From positions 1 through 64,000 of the forward strand of contig NZ_SSMD01000002.1 of NCBI RefSeq assembly GCF_004799325.1: a stretch of DNA of 64,000 bases. The letters are read 5' to 3'. This DNA comes from Thalassobius vesicularis (lineage in GTDB: Bacteria > Pseudomonadota > Alphaproteobacteria > Rhodobacterales > Rhodobacteraceae). How positions within the stretch are numbered: the first letter of the stretch is position 1; each line of letters begins with the position of its first letter. Positions 23,276 to 31,754 of this stretch are shown piece by piece. A model generated the notes under the pieces. That model ran no database searches and had not been told where the DNA came from. It saw only the letters and a program-made list of their open reading frames with translations. Made by a program: the position numbers and the translations under genes.

Positions 23276-24031
23276 ATGAACGTCAAACCCGACTTCTCCA
23301 AGGGCCATAACCTGGCCGAAACCGCCCCCGCCTACCTGTCGGTCTGGGACATCCACGCGTATTACGGTGAAAGCTACATCGTGCAGGGCGTCTCCTTTAA
23401 CGTCCACGAAGGCGAGATCCTGGCGCTGCTGGGCCGCAACGGTGCGGGCAAGACCTCGACCCTGCGCGCGATTGCCCGTCTGGACAACCCCGCGATCCAC
23501 AAGGGCGAGGTCTGGCTGGACCACCAGCCGCTGCACCTGATGAGCAGCTACAAGGCCGCGCAGTCGGGTATCGGTCTGGTCCCCGAAGACCGCCGCATCA
23601 TCCCCGGCCTGACGGTCGAGGAAAACCTGAAGCTGGCCCAGATCGCGCCGCCCATCGGCTGGTCGATCGAACGCCTGTACGAACTGTTCCCCCGTCTGGG
23701 CGAGCGCCGCAATCAGGAAGGCGTCACCCTGTCGGGCGGCGAACAGCAGATGCTGGCCATCGCCCGCGCGTTGGCGCGGGATATCAAGGTGCTGCTGCTG
23801 GACGAACCCTACGAAGGCCTTGCCCCCGTGATCGTGGACGAGATCGAGCGCACCCTGCGCAAGATCAAGGAACAGGGCATCACCACCGTGATCGTGGAAC
23901 AGAACGCCGTGCGCGCGCTGGAACTGTCCGACCGCGCCGTGATCCTGGATACCGGCAACGTGGTTTATGACGGCTCGGCCGGCGAAGTGCTGTCCAACAA
24001 AGAGCTGCGCGAAGAATATCTGGCCATCTGA
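23276..24031 (+). CDS. ABC transporter ATPase, LivF type
   Basis: 251 residues. Walker A LGRNGAGKTS, signature LSGGEQQMLAIARAL, Walker B VLLLDEPYEGLAP and switch His replaced in VIVEQNA, as is usual in LivF. It pairs with the LivG-type ATPase encoded 12 bp upstream. An N-terminal extension of about 25 residues before the first strand (SVWDIHAYYGES) is longer than in E. coli LivF. It is the last gene of the transporter operon; a GC-rich stem at 24040-24074 without a U-tract and a true terminator at 24140 follow. Confidence 0.92.
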   Translation: MNVKPDFSKGHNLAETAPAYLSVWDIHAYYGESYIVQGVSFNVHEGEILALLGRNGAGKTSTLRAIARLDNPAIHKGEVWLDHQPLHLMSSYKAAQSGIGLVPEDRRIIPGLTVEENLKLAQIAPPIGWSIERLYELFPRLGERRNQEGVTLSGGEQQMLAIARALARDIKVLLLDEPYEGLAPVIVDEIERTLRKIKEQGITTVIVEQNAVRALELSDRAVILDTGNVVYDGSAGEVLSNKELREEYLAI

Positions 24032-24139
24032 GCCAGATCGGCCCGCCCTGTACTGCTGCTTGTCGGGGCGGGCCAACAATAATCAAGGGACCCCTCTCTC
24101 CTGACGCCGAAGGCGCCAAGCCCTTCGACCGACACCTCG

Positions 24140-24168
24140 CCCGTCCCTCCTCCTGGGACGGGATTTTT
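24140..24168 (+). terminator. Intrinsic terminator of the ABC transporter operon
   Basis: Stem CCCGTCCC / GGGACGGG with a 7-nt loop, followed by ATTTTT. It lies 109 bp after the LivF-type gene and 12 bp before the 3' end of the convergent lysine-rich gene. Confidence 0.8.
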
Positions 24169-24180
24169 CTTGTCAGGCGG

Positions 24181-24615
24181 TCACTTCTTCTTGGACTTCT
24201 TGGACTTCTTGGCCTTTTTCTTCGACTTGGCCTTGCCGCCCTTTTTCTTTTTCTTGTCCTTCTTGGGCTTGCCGTCCTTCTTGGACTTCTTCTTCGACTT
24301 GCCCTTCTTCTTGGATTTCTTGGACTTCTTGGCCTTGGGCGCGTCCTCGGCCACCTCGGCGACCTCTTCAACGGCCTCAGGCACTGGTTCCGGCTCAGGC
24401 TGCGCAACAACCTCCGCCACCGGCTCACCCGGCAGGACCGAGACCAGATCCTGCGCCTCGCGGATCAGCATCACGGCCCGCGCCGGGCCGATCCCCGACA
24501 CCTTGGTCAGGACCGCCGGGTCTGCAGCTGCCAGATCGGCGGCGGTATGCACCCCCAGATCGGCTAATTGCGCCGCAATTGCGGGACCAATGCCCTTAAC
24601 GTCGGTCGTACTCAT
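24181..24615 (-). CDS. Helix-hairpin-helix protein with long lysine-rich tail
   Basis: 144 residues from the ATG at 24615, which has GGAGAG six bases upstream. Residues about 1-60 form two helix-hairpin-helix units (VKGIGPAIAAQLADLGV, VSGIGPARAVMLI). An acidic Pro/Glu/Val-rich linker follows (about 62-92), then a tail of about 50 residues made almost only of Lys with Ser, Gly, Asp and Pro (repeats of KKSKK). The plan recalls histone-H1-like or PhaM-like DNA-binding tails. It lies just downstream of a 3-hydroxybutyrate dehydrogenase gene. DNA binding is likely; a link to polyhydroxybutyrate granules or nucleoid structure is inference. Confidence 0.75.
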   Translation of the reverse strand: MSTTDVKGIGPAIAAQLADLGVHTAADLAAADPAVLTKVSGIGPARAVMLIREAQDLVSVLPGEPVAEVVAQPEPEPVPEAVEEVAEVAEDAPKAKKSKKSKKKGKSKKKSKKDGKPKKDKKKKKGGKAKSKKKAKKSKKSKKK

Positions 24616-24668
24616 CTGTCTCTCCATCACTTGTGGCAGCCCTCGGCAGCCGAAAATTCGCACATACA

Positions 24669-24680
24669 ATGTATATACAT
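24669..24680. promoter_or_regulatory. Palindrome upstream of the lysine-rich protein gene
   Basis: ATGTATATACAT, a perfect 12-bp palindrome 54 bp before the start of the lysine-tailed gene, set inside larger arms TCGCA (left) and TGCGA (right). Its place in the short gap after the 3-hydroxybutyrate dehydrogenase stop suggests an operator or promoter element for a separate transcript. Confidence 0.35.
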
Positions 24681-24707
24681 TTGCGAGACATTCAAGCCCA
24701 TGCGGCG

Positions 24708-25511
24708 CTATTGCGCGGTCCAGCCTCCGTCCACCGGGATCGCGGTTCCGGTCACGTTGTGGGCAATCGGCGCGCATAACCACAGCGCCAGCGCGCCGAT
24801 CTCGGACGGGTCCGACATCCGCCCCGAGGGCTGTTTCTCGGTCACCAGATCGGCGATGCCCGCGTCCCGATCGCCGCCAAACTGCGCCACACGCGCGTCG
24901 ATCTGCGGGCCCAGAATCGCGGTCTCGGTCCAGCCAGGGCAGATGCAATTCACCGTCACCCCGCCCTTGGCCCGCTGCCCCTGCGCCGCATATTCCAGCG
25001 CAGCGACGCGGCTCAGCCCGACCAGCCCGAATTTCGCGGCCACGTAGGGCGCCTTTTCCTTGCTGGCCACCAGCCCATGCACCGAGGCGATGTTGATGAC
25101 CCGGCCATAGCCGCGCTCGGCCATCTTCGGCAGCGCCGCCTGCATCGTGTAGAACGCCGCCGACAGGTTGATCTGCAGAATCGCCTCCCACTTCTCGCGC
25201 GGCATGTCCTTCAGCGGCGCGGTGTGCTGGATGCCGGCGTTATTCACCAGAATATCCGCCCCGCCCCAAGCCTCGACCGCGTCCATCAGCCCGGCAATCT
25301 GATCGGGGTCGCGCAGATCACCCGGAAAATACTCGGCCTGAGGCGACCCCTTCGCGCGCAGCCGTTCGCAGACCTCGTGGATCTGCGCATCGCCCGCAAT
25401 GCCATGCACCGCGATACGCGCGCCCGCTGCGGCCAGCCCTTCGGCAATCGCCAGCCCGATCCCCTGAACCGAGCCCGTCACCAGCGCCGTTTTCCCTGCC
25501 AGATCCATCAT
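24708..25511 (-). CDS. bdhA: 3-hydroxybutyrate dehydrogenase
   Basis: 267 residues, classical short-chain dehydrogenase. It has the TGSVQGIG cofactor loop, NNAGIQH, the catalytic Ser in NIASVHG and the Y-x3-K in APYVAAKFG, plus the long substrate loop GWTETAILGPQ typical of the 3-hydroxybutyrate enzymes. It oxidises (R)-3-hydroxybutyrate to acetoacetate with NAD+, the entry step for stored or imported hydroxybutyrate. The tandem start ATGATG overlaps the acyl-CoA ligase stop (ATGATGA), so the two are coupled. The pair suggests ketone-body or short-chain acid use. Confidence 0.88.
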   Translation of the reverse strand: MMDLAGKTALVTGSVQGIGLAIAEGLAAAGARIAVHGIAGDAQIHEVCERLRAKGSPQAEYFPGDLRDPDQIAGLMDAVEAWGGADILVNNAGIQHTAPLKDMPREKWEAILQINLSAAFYTMQAALPKMAERGYGRVINIASVHGLVASKEKAPYVAAKFGLVGLSRVAALEYAAQGQRAKGGVTVNCICPGWTETAILGPQIDARVAQFGGDRDAGIADLVTEKQPSGRMSDPSEIGALALWLCAPIAHNVTGTAIPVDGGWTAQ

Positions 25512-27028
25512 TTCGCCATCTCCTTCAGTCGCTCGCGCAGCTCGGTTTTCAGCACCTTGCCGTAGTTGTTCTTGGGCAGCTCGCTCAGCTGGTAATAATC
25601 CTTGGGCCGCTTGAACCGCGCGATCCGGTCCAGGCAATGCGCGTCCAGCGCCGCCGGATCGACATCCGCACCGGGCACCGGCACCACGAAGGCGACGACA
25701 TCCTCGCCCCATTCCGGATCGGGGCGGCCGACCACGCTGACCTCGTGCACGTCGGGGTGGGTCAGCAGCGCCTCTTCGACCTCGCGCGGGTAGATGTTTG
25801 TGCCGCCCGAGATGATCAGGTCCTTGGATCGGTCCTGCATCGTCACATAGCCGTCTTCGTCCATGAAACCGACATCACCGGTCAGCAGCCAGCCATCGAC
25901 GATGGTTTTCGCCGTCGCCTCGGGGTTCTGCCAATAGCCCGGCATCGCCAGATCGCCGCGCACCATGATTTCACCGGGCTGTCCGGCGGGCAGCGGGTTG
26001 CCCTCGGCATCGCCGATCCGCACCTCGACCGGGGCCTGCGCCCGCCCGACCGAGGCCAGACGTTCCCGCCACCGCGGGTGCTGACGATCGGCCACTTCCT
26101 CGCGGGTCAGCGCGGTCACACCCATCGGCGCCTCGCCCTGCCCGTAGATCTGGATGAAGATCGGGCCGAAATGATCAACCGCATCAATGATGTCAGCCAC
26201 GTACATCGGCCCCCCGCCATAAACGATCGAGCGCAACCCCTCGCCCAGCTCTCCGGTCGCCTTGGCGACATGGGTCAGGCGTTTCACCATCGTGGGGGCC
26301 GCGAACATCTGGATGTTGTGGTGATGGCGGGCCAGCTCGAAAATCTCGGCCTCGTCAAAGCCGCCCGAGACCGGGCAGACATGCCGCGCGCCCATCAGCA
26401 CGTGGATCATGTTGTAGATACCCGCGCCGTGGCTCATCGGGGCGGCGTACAGCACACTGTCCTCGGCCCGCACCTGATCGACGTTCGACAGGTAGGCCAG
26501 CGACATCACCACCAGCATCCGGTGCGTGATCATCACCCCCTTGGGCCGCCCCGTCGTGCCCGAGGTGTAGAACAGCCAGCACAGATCGCCCGGCGCGCGC
26601 TGGACGGGGGGCAGCGGGTCCGCCGCCAGAACCTGATCGAACACGGGGCGTTTGACGTCGATCACCGGGCAGCTCACGTCCGCCTCGTACAGCGCCTCGG
26701 ACAATCCGGGCGAGGAAAACGCCACCTTCGCCCCGGCGTTCTCGATGATCCAGGCAGCCTCGCGGCCGTGCAGCTTGGCGTTGATCGGCACCACGGCCGC
26801 CCCGGCATACCAGATGCCGTATTGCGCGATCAGGAACTCTGGCGTGTTCTTCATGAAGATCGCCACCCGGTCCCCCGGCGCGATCCCCTGCTGCGTCAGC
26901 CAGCCCGCGACCCGCATCGCCTGTTCGTGGAACCCGCCGTAATCCGCAACCTGTTGCTGCCCCGAAAACAAGGCCGGACGGCCCGGCGCGATCTGTGCCT
27001 GCCTTTGCAGCCAAAACCCGATGTTCAT
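25508..27028 (-). CDS. Class I adenylate-forming acyl-CoA ligase
   Basis: 506 residues from the ATG at 27028, with GGAGGAG nine bases upstream. The AMP-binding motif is WLFYTSGTTGRPKGVM, with GWLLTGDVGFMDEDGY at the hinge and DLIISGGTNIYPREVE and a C-terminal catalytic Lys in KNNYGKVLK. It activates a carboxylic acid as acyl-AMP and joins it to CoA. The substrate is not readable; its coupling to 3-hydroxybutyrate dehydrogenase suggests acetoacetate or another short acid, but medium- or aryl-acids cannot be excluded. A PAS-LuxR regulator is divergent from it by 136 bp. Confidence 0.87.
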   Translation of the reverse strand: MNIGFWLQRQAQIAPGRPALFSGQQQVADYGGFHEQAMRVAGWLTQQGIAPGDRVAIFMKNTPEFLIAQYGIWYAGAAVVPINAKLHGREAAWIIENAGAKVAFSSPGLSEALYEADVSCPVIDVKRPVFDQVLAADPLPPVQRAPGDLCWLFYTSGTTGRPKGVMITHRMLVVMSLAYLSNVDQVRAEDSVLYAAPMSHGAGIYNMIHVLMGARHVCPVSGGFDEAEIFELARHHHNIQMFAAPTMVKRLTHVAKATGELGEGLRSIVYGGGPMYVADIIDAVDHFGPIFIQIYGQGEAPMGVTALTREEVADRQHPRWRERLASVGRAQAPVEVRIGDAEGNPLPAGQPGEIMVRGDLAMPGYWQNPEATAKTIVDGWLLTGDVGFMDEDGYVTMQDRSKDLIISGGTNIYPREVEEALLTHPDVHEVSVVGRPDPEWGEDVVAFVVPVPGADVDPAALDAHCLDRIARFKRPKDYYQLSELPKNNYGKVLKTELRERLKEMAK

Positions 27029-27164
27029 CGGCTCCTCCCTCAAATCTCCCACACTCAGGAAATCACGACCACGCCGGCCATGCAATTTCGTAGAAACACG
27101 CGGCGCGACTGGTAGAACTACCTATGCTTTGCATCGCCGCGCGAAACTTGGCATATCTTCCCGC

Positions 27165-27707
27165 ATGAGCCTGTCCGACACCGCCTTTGAATACGCACCC
27201 ATCGGCCTGTGCATGCTGGAAAACCGCATCATTTCCGGCTGCAACCGGGAATTCGCCAAGATATTCGGCGGCCAGATGTCCGATTTCCAGGGCGTGCCCT
27301 TCGCGCATTTCTACCCCTCGATGGAGGATTACGAACGCATTGGCGCGCGCGGTCTGGCCCAGATGCGCAAGACCGGCACCTATGCCGACGAACGCGTGAT
27401 GCGCCGCCGCTCGGGCGAGCTGTTCTGGTGCCGCGTCCGGGGCCAGTCGCTGACCCCCGAGGACCCGTTTCGCAAAGGCATCTGGTCGCTGTCCGACCTG
27501 TCCGAGGACCGCCCCATCGTGCAACTGTCCCAGCGCGAACGCGAGGTGGCGATCCTGACCTGCCGCGGCATGACCAGCAAGGAAATCGGGCTTGAGCTGG
27601 AGCTGTCCTACCGCACCGTCGAACTCTATCGCGCGCGCCTGCTGGAGAAATTCCAGGCGCGCAAACTGGCCGAACTGGTGGCGAAACTGTCGGGGATGCC
27701 GCTGTAG
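27165..27707 (+). CDS. PAS-LuxR transcriptional regulator
   Basis: 180 residues from the ATG at 27165. About 1-115 form a PAS domain (FEYAPIGLCMLENRIISGCN, then RRRSGELFWCRVRGQSL). About 118-180 is a LuxR/GerE helix-turn-helix (LSQREREVAILTCRGMTSKEIG, SYRTVELYRARLLEKF). No receiver domain. It is probably a one-component sensor that controls the divergent acyl-CoA ligase and bdhA genes. The PAS ligand is unknown; no heme or flavin Cys/His pattern stands out. Confidence 0.87.
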   Translation: MSLSDTAFEYAPIGLCMLENRIISGCNREFAKIFGGQMSDFQGVPFAHFYPSMEDYERIGARGLAQMRKTGTYADERVMRRRSGELFWCRVRGQSLTPEDPFRKGIWSLSDLSEDRPIVQLSQREREVAILTCRGMTSKEIGLELELSYRTVELYRARLLEKFQARKLAELVAKLSGMPL

Positions 27708-27883
27708 GAAAAGGGTGTTTTTCGCTGCATATGCATTTTCCCCCTCGCAATTCCCGGCCAAAAGGCCCAAATTCCCGGGGCAGAAAGGGCGCTTTCCGCG
27801 CCGTAAATCATCGCCTATAAGGCTGCCAGAATGGCATCGGGCTGCATCCGTAGGGCAGCCAACCGTAACCGGTCGAGGATACA

Positions 27884-28369
27884 ATGACTAAGAAAAACCA
27901 TGACTCCGACGTGGACTTCATTCAGGCACTGGCCGAGCTTCTGCGCGCCAACGACCTGACCGAGCTGGAAGTGATGCGCGAATACGGCGACAACGACAGC
28001 CTGAACGTGCGTGTCAGCCGCCAGCAGCAGATCGTGACGCAGGTCGCCGCCGCAGCCCCCATGGCCGCAGCCGCCGCACCGGCAGCCCCCGCCGCAGCCG
28101 CCGCTGCCGCACCCGTGGCCGATCCGGCCAGCCACCCGGGCGCCGTGACCTCTCCGATGGTCGGCACCGTCTACCTGCAGGCCGAACCCGGCGCGCCCTC
28201 CTTCGTGTCGGTCGGTGCCCAGGTCAAAGAGGGTGACACCCTGCTGATCATCGAGGCCATGAAGACGATGAACCACATCCCGGCGCCCAAATCCGGCACC
28301 GTGAAGCGCATCCTGGTCGAGGACAGCTCGGCCGTGGAATTCGGCGCGCCGCTGATGATCATCGAATAA
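27884..28369 (+). CDS. accB: Biotin carboxyl carrier protein of acetyl-CoA carboxylase
   Basis: 161 residues. N-terminal helical domain ([21 protein letters not shown]), an Ala/Pro-rich mobile linker (about 50-85), and the biotinyl domain with the biotin-accepting Lys in [11 protein letters not shown]. It carries CO2 between biotin carboxylase and carboxyltransferase in the first step of fatty-acid synthesis. accC follows 10 bp later. The 176 bp upstream hold a likely promoter region with the palindrome TGCATATGCA at 27726-27735. Confidence 0.95.
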   Translation: MTKKNHDSDVDFIQALAELLRANDLTELEVMREYGDNDSLNVRVSRQQQIVTQVAAAAPMAAAAAPAAPAAAAAAAPVADPASHPGAVTSPMVGTVYLQAEPGAPSFVSVGAQVKEGDTLLIIEAMKTMNHIPAPKSGTVKRILVEDSSAVEFGAPLMIIE

Positions 28370-28379
28370 GGGCCCGGCC

Positions 28380-29729
28380 ATGTTCGATAAAATCCTGATT
28401 GCCAACCGCGGGGAAATCGCGCTGCGCGTGATCCGCGCCTGCCGCGAGATGGGCATTCAGTCCGTCGCGGTCCACTCCACCGCTGACGCCGACGCGATGC
28501 ATGTCCGCATGGCAGACGAGGCCGTCTGCATCGGCCCGCCCTCTTCGGTGCAAAGCTACCTGTCAATCCCGGCGATCATCTCGGCCTGTGAAATCACCGG
28601 CGCGCAGGCGATCCACCCGGGCTATGGCTTCCTGTCGGAAAACGCCAACTTCGTGCAGATCGTCGAAGATCACGGCATCACCTTCATCGGCCCCACCGCG
28701 GCGCATATCCGCATCATGGGCGACAAGATCACCGCCAAGGAAACCGCCAAAGAGCTGGGGATCCCCGTGGTGCCCGGTTCCGCCGGTGGTGTGCCCACCG
28801 TTGAAGACGCCAAGAAGATCGGGGCCGAGTTCGGCTATCCGGTGATCATCAAGGCCACCGCCGGTGGCGGCGGTCGCGGCATGAAGGTCGCCCGCAACGA
28901 GGCCGAGATGGAAACCGCCTTCCGCACCGCCCGGTCGGAAGCCAAGGCCGCCTTCGGCAATGACGAAGTCTATATCGAGAAATACCTGACCACGCCCCGC
29001 CACATCGAGATTCAGGTCTTCGGCGACGGCAACGGCAAAGGTGTGCATCTGGGCGAACGCGACTGCTCGCTCCAGCGCCGTCACCAAAAGGTGTTCGAAG
29101 AGGCCCCCGGCCCCTGCATCACCCCCGAAGAGCGCGCCCGCATCGGCAAGATCTGCGCCGACGCCATCGGCAAGATGGGCTATCGCGGCGCCGGCACGAT
29201 CGAGTTCCTCTATGAAAAGGGCGAATTCTACTTCATCGAGATGAACACCCGCCTGCAGGTGGAACACCCGGTGACCGAGTCGATCTTCGGCGTCGATCTG
29301 GTGCGCGAACAAATCCGCGTGGCCGAGGGCCTGCCGATGTCGTTCGGCCAAGAGGATCTGGTCATCAACGGCCACTCGATCGAGGTGCGCATCAACGCCG
29401 AGAAACTGCCGAACTTCTCGCCCTGTCCGGGCAAGATCACCGCGTTCCACGCCCCCGGCGGGCTGGGTGTGCGGATGGATTCGGCGCTGTATGACGGCTA
29501 CTCGATCCCGCCCTATTACGACAGCCTGATCGGCAAGCTCATCGTGCACGGCCGCGACCGTCCCGAGGCGCTGGCCCGTCTGAATCGCGCCCTGGGCGAG
29601 CTGATCGTGGACGGCATCGACACCACGCTGCCGCTGTTCCACGCCCTGCTGCAAGAGGACGACATCCACAGCGGCAACTACAACATCCACTGGCTGGAAA
29701 AGTGGCTCGAAGCCAACATGGCCAAGTGA
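28380..29729 (+). CDS. accC: Biotin carboxylase subunit of acetyl-CoA carboxylase
   Basis: 449 residues, the standard length. ATP-grasp fold with the glycine-rich lid [13 protein letters not shown], the catalytic region [16 protein letters not shown], and [17 protein letters not shown] at the N-terminus. It carboxylates biotin on AccB using ATP and bicarbonate. It lies 10 bp after accB, in the usual accBC arrangement; the carboxyltransferase genes are elsewhere. A terminator follows directly. Confidence 0.97.
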   Translation: MFDKILIANRGEIALRVIRACREMGIQSVAVHSTADADAMHVRMADEAVCIGPPSSVQSYLSIPAIISACEITGAQAIHPGYGFLSENANFVQIVEDHGITFIGPTAAHIRIMGDKITAKETAKELGIPVVPGSAGGVPTVEDAKKIGAEFGYPVIIKATAGGGGRGMKVARNEAEMETAFRTARSEAKAAFGNDEVYIEKYLTTPRHIEIQVFGDGNGKGVHLGERDCSLQRRHQKVFEEAPGPCITPEERARIGKICADAIGKMGYRGAGTIEFLYEKGEFYFIEMNTRLQVEHPVTESIFGVDLVREQIRVAEGLPMSFGQEDLVINGHSIEVRINAEKLPNFSPCPGKITAFHAPGGLGVRMDSALYDGYSIPPYYDSLIGKLIVHGRDRPEALARLNRALGELIVDGIDTTLPLFHALLQEDDIHSGNYNIHWLEKWLEANMAK

Positions 29730-29735
29730 CATCCC

Positions 29736-29764
29736 GGCCGGGCCCGCAAGGACCCGGCCTTTTT
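29736..29764 (+). terminator. Intrinsic terminator after accC
   Basis: Stem GGCCGGG / CCCGGCC with a 10-nt loop and a T-run, starting 7 bp after the accC stop and 15 bp before the aat start. Confidence 0.85.
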
Positions 29765-29778
29765 CTACAGGGCAGCAC

Positions 29779-30429
29779 ATGGCCAGGGACGACCTGATTC
29801 TGACACCCGAACTGCTGCTGAACGCCTATGCCTCGGGCGTCTTTCCCATGGCCGAAACCCGCGACGCGCCCGAGATCTTCTGGGTCGATCCGCGCCGCCG
29901 TGGCGTGTTCCCGCTGGACCGCTTCCACATCTCGCGCAGCCTGGCCCGCCGGTTGCGCCGCCCCGATTACCAGATCCGCATCAACAGCGATTTCGCGGGC
30001 GTTGTGAACGGCTGCGCCGACCGCCCCGAGACCTGGATCAACGACGAAATCTTCGGCCTTTACATGCAGTTGCACGCTCTCGGCTTTGCCCATTCGCTCG
30101 AAGTGTGGATGGATGATGCCCTTGTCGGCGGCGTCTACGGCGTCACTCTGGGCCGCGCGTTCTTTGGCGAAAGCATGTTCTCGCGCCGTCCGAATGCGTC
30201 AAAAATCGCGCTGGCCTGGCTGGTGGATCGGCTGAACGTGGCTGGGTTCACGCTGTTCGACACGCAGTTCATTACCCCGCATCTGGCCAGCCTTGGCGCC
30301 ATTGAAATCCCGCGCGCACGCTACCGCGCGCTACTGGATCAGGCGCTCGAGGGCGACGCGGATTTTACCGGACCGCCCCTGCCCCGCTCCGCTCAGGAAG
30401 TCTTGCAGCGCAGCACCCACACGTCATAG
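29779..30429 (+). CDS. aat: Leucyl/phenylalanyl-tRNA--protein transferase
   Basis: 216 residues. Family marks are LLLNAYASGVFPMAE, FWVDPRRRGVFPLDRFHIS, GVYGVTLGRAFFGESMFSR and FDTQFITPHLASLGA. The enzyme adds Leu or Phe to N-terminal Arg/Lys of proteins, making them N-degron substrates for ClpAP. The clpX and clpP genes lie a few kilobases away but are not in one operon with it. Its 3' end overlaps the convergent DUF2155 gene by 37 bp. Confidence 0.95.
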   Translation: MARDDLILTPELLLNAYASGVFPMAETRDAPEIFWVDPRRRGVFPLDRFHISRSLARRLRRPDYQIRINSDFAGVVNGCADRPETWINDEIFGLYMQLHALGFAHSLEVWMDDALVGGVYGVTLGRAFFGESMFSRRPNASKIALAWLVDRLNVAGFTLFDTQFITPHLASLGAIEIPRARYRALLDQALEGDADFTGPPLPRSAQEVLQRSTHTS

Positions 30430-30776
30430 CGCGAATGATCCAGCGCGTTCAGCGCCGGGGACGAGGCCAGCATCCAGCCCTGGAACACCGGCTCTGCGGC
30501 GCCGTCCTCTCGGATCGTCAGATAGGCATAGGCGTCGCCCGCCGGGTTCCCCTCGGGGTAGCGGCATTCGCCCAAATCGATCACCAGACGCTGGAACCGC
30601 ACGCTGGTGCCGTTCAGAATCTCGATGTCCTGGAATTGCGCGTTCACCTTGTCCAGCCCGCGCAGAACCGCGCCGGCGCCGGTGGCCGCCATTTCCTTGG
30701 CCTGATCGGGGATGGAATCATCCTGCGCCACGGCCGCACCGGCCAGCAGCATCAGCGCGGCCAGCCAGCGGATCAT
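30393..30776 (-). CDS. DUF2155 exported protein
   Basis: 127 residues with an N-terminal signal peptide (MIRWLAALMLLAGAAVA, cleavage before QDDS). The mature part, with LDKVNAQFQDIEILNG, LGECRYPEGN and VFQGWMLASSPALNALDHSRYDVWVLRC, is the DUF2155 family, found beside NDUFA12 and aat in alphaproteobacteria. Two Cys could form a periplasmic disulfide. Its function is not known to me. Its start overlaps the stop of the mlaD-like gene by 4 bp, and its 3' end overlaps aat on the other strand. Confidence 0.85.
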   Translation of the reverse strand: MIRWLAALMLLAGAAVAQDDSIPDQAKEMAATGAGAVLRGLDKVNAQFQDIEILNGTSVRFQRLVIDLGECRYPEGNPAGDAYAYLTIREDGAAEPVFQGWMLASSPALNALDHSRYDVWVLRCKTS

Positions 30777-31243
30777 TCCGTCGTCCCCTTTTCAGAGCCA
30801 GAGCCCGACCCGCTGACGAATTTCAACAGCAGGCTGACCAGCGACACCGCGCCTTGGGTGTCCTCGATCTCGGAACCGGGTTCAAAGTTGAACGGCGACC
30901 CGCCGGGCACGATCTCCACGAAGTTGCCGCCCAGCAGCCCCTCGGATGCGACCACGACCGCGCTGTCATCGGGAATCTCGATCCCTTCGGCAACGCTGAT
31001 CACGGTGTCGGCGCGAAACGTCTTGGGGTTCAGCTTCAGGTCGGTGACGGTGCCGATCTTGACCCCGGCCAGCCGCACATCGGTGCCCACCGTGACCCCC
31101 TCGGCCGAGCGGAACGAGGCGCTCAGCGGGTAGCCCGTCGTGGATTTGGAAAAGCCGGTGATCTGGCCCGCATAGGCCACGAATCCGATGGCGACGGCCA
31201 GAACCGCGCCACCGACGAAGACTTCGGTTTTGTTTTCAGACAT
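30773..31243 (-). CDS. MlaD-family (MCE domain) lipid-transport protein
   Basis: 156 residues from the ATG at 31243. One N-terminal membrane helix (about 8-26) is followed by an MCE/MlaD domain (SASFRSAEGVTVGTDVRLAGVKIG, then EGIEIPDDSAVVVASEGLLGG). Such proteins form periplasmic hexamers that carry phospholipids between the membranes. Here the gene is not with mlaE/mlaF but sits between NDUFA12 and DUF2155, an arrangement common in Rhodobacteraceae. The short Ser/Gly-rich C-terminus may be flexible. Confidence 0.88.
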   Translation of the reverse strand: MSENKTEVFVGGAVLAVAIGFVAYAGQITGFSKSTTGYPLSASFRSAEGVTVGTDVRLAGVKIGTVTDLKLNPKTFRADTVISVAEGIEIPDDSAVVVASEGLLGGNFVEIVPGGSPFNFEPGSEIEDTQGAVSLVSLLLKFVSGSGSGSEKGTTE

Positions 31244-31253
31244 GTCGGGCCCC

Positions 31254-31637
31254 TTATTCGGGCTGCCAGGCCTCGTAATCGGCGCGCTCATCCGGGCGGG
31301 TGCGACGGATCGAACCAGCCGGGGCAAATGCCAGCGCCGAGCCGGTCAGGTTTTCCTGATGCGGCTTTTCCCAAGTTTTGTGCGCCAGCGGCTTGTTGCC
31401 CGGTGCGTTGTCAAAGGTGTGGTGCAGCCAGCCGTGCCAGTCGGGGCTGATGCGCGAGGCCTCGACCTCACCGTTGAACATGACCCAGCGGCGCTTGCCG
31501 TCCTTGCTGCGATAGAAGACATTGCCCTGCTCGTCTTCGCCGACCTTGACGCCCTTGCGCGCGGTGTACAGCTGGGTGTTCAGGGTTGCGCCGTTCCACC
31601 AGGTGACCGCGCGAAGAACAGTGTTCAGAATGCCCAT
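31254..31637 (-). CDS. NADH:ubiquinone oxidoreductase subunit NDUFA12
   Basis: 127 residues from the ATG at 31637, preceded by GGAGAG. The family run [25 protein letters not shown] is clear and the length fits alphaproteobacterial NDUFA12 (B17.2), an accessory subunit of complex I shared with mitochondria. It sits on the matrix/cytoplasmic arm. The nuo operon is not in this window; separate location is normal. The mlaD-like gene starts 10 bp downstream, so the two are probably cotranscribed. Confidence 0.93.
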   Translation of the reverse strand: MGILNTVLRAVTWWNGATLNTQLYTARKGVKVGEDEQGNVFYRSKDGKRRWVMFNGEVEASRISPDWHGWLHHTFDNAPGNKPLAHKTWEKPHQENLTGSALAFAPAGSIRRTRPDERADYEAWQPE

Positions 31638-31707
31638 GGGTCTCTCCAAAATGTCTTGCCCTCGTATGGACCAATTCCCGGCAAAGGTCCAGTCCCGGAG
31701 GGCCATG

Positions 31708-31732
31708 AAAAAGGCGGGCAAGGCCCGCCTTT
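31708..31732 (-). terminator. Intrinsic terminator of clpX
   Basis: Stem of 10 bp (AAAGGCGGGC / GCCCGCCTTT on the plus strand) with a 3-nt loop; on the minus strand it ends in a T-run. It lies 22 bp after the clpX stop. Confidence 0.8.
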
Positions 31733-31754
31733 CGGATTTTCGCCGATGCCCGCG

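Noticed and set aside
24040-24074. GGCCCGCCC / GGGCGGGCC stem after the LivF-type gene
   Set aside because: No U-tract follows. It may protect the message end, but the terminator is the hairpin at 24140.
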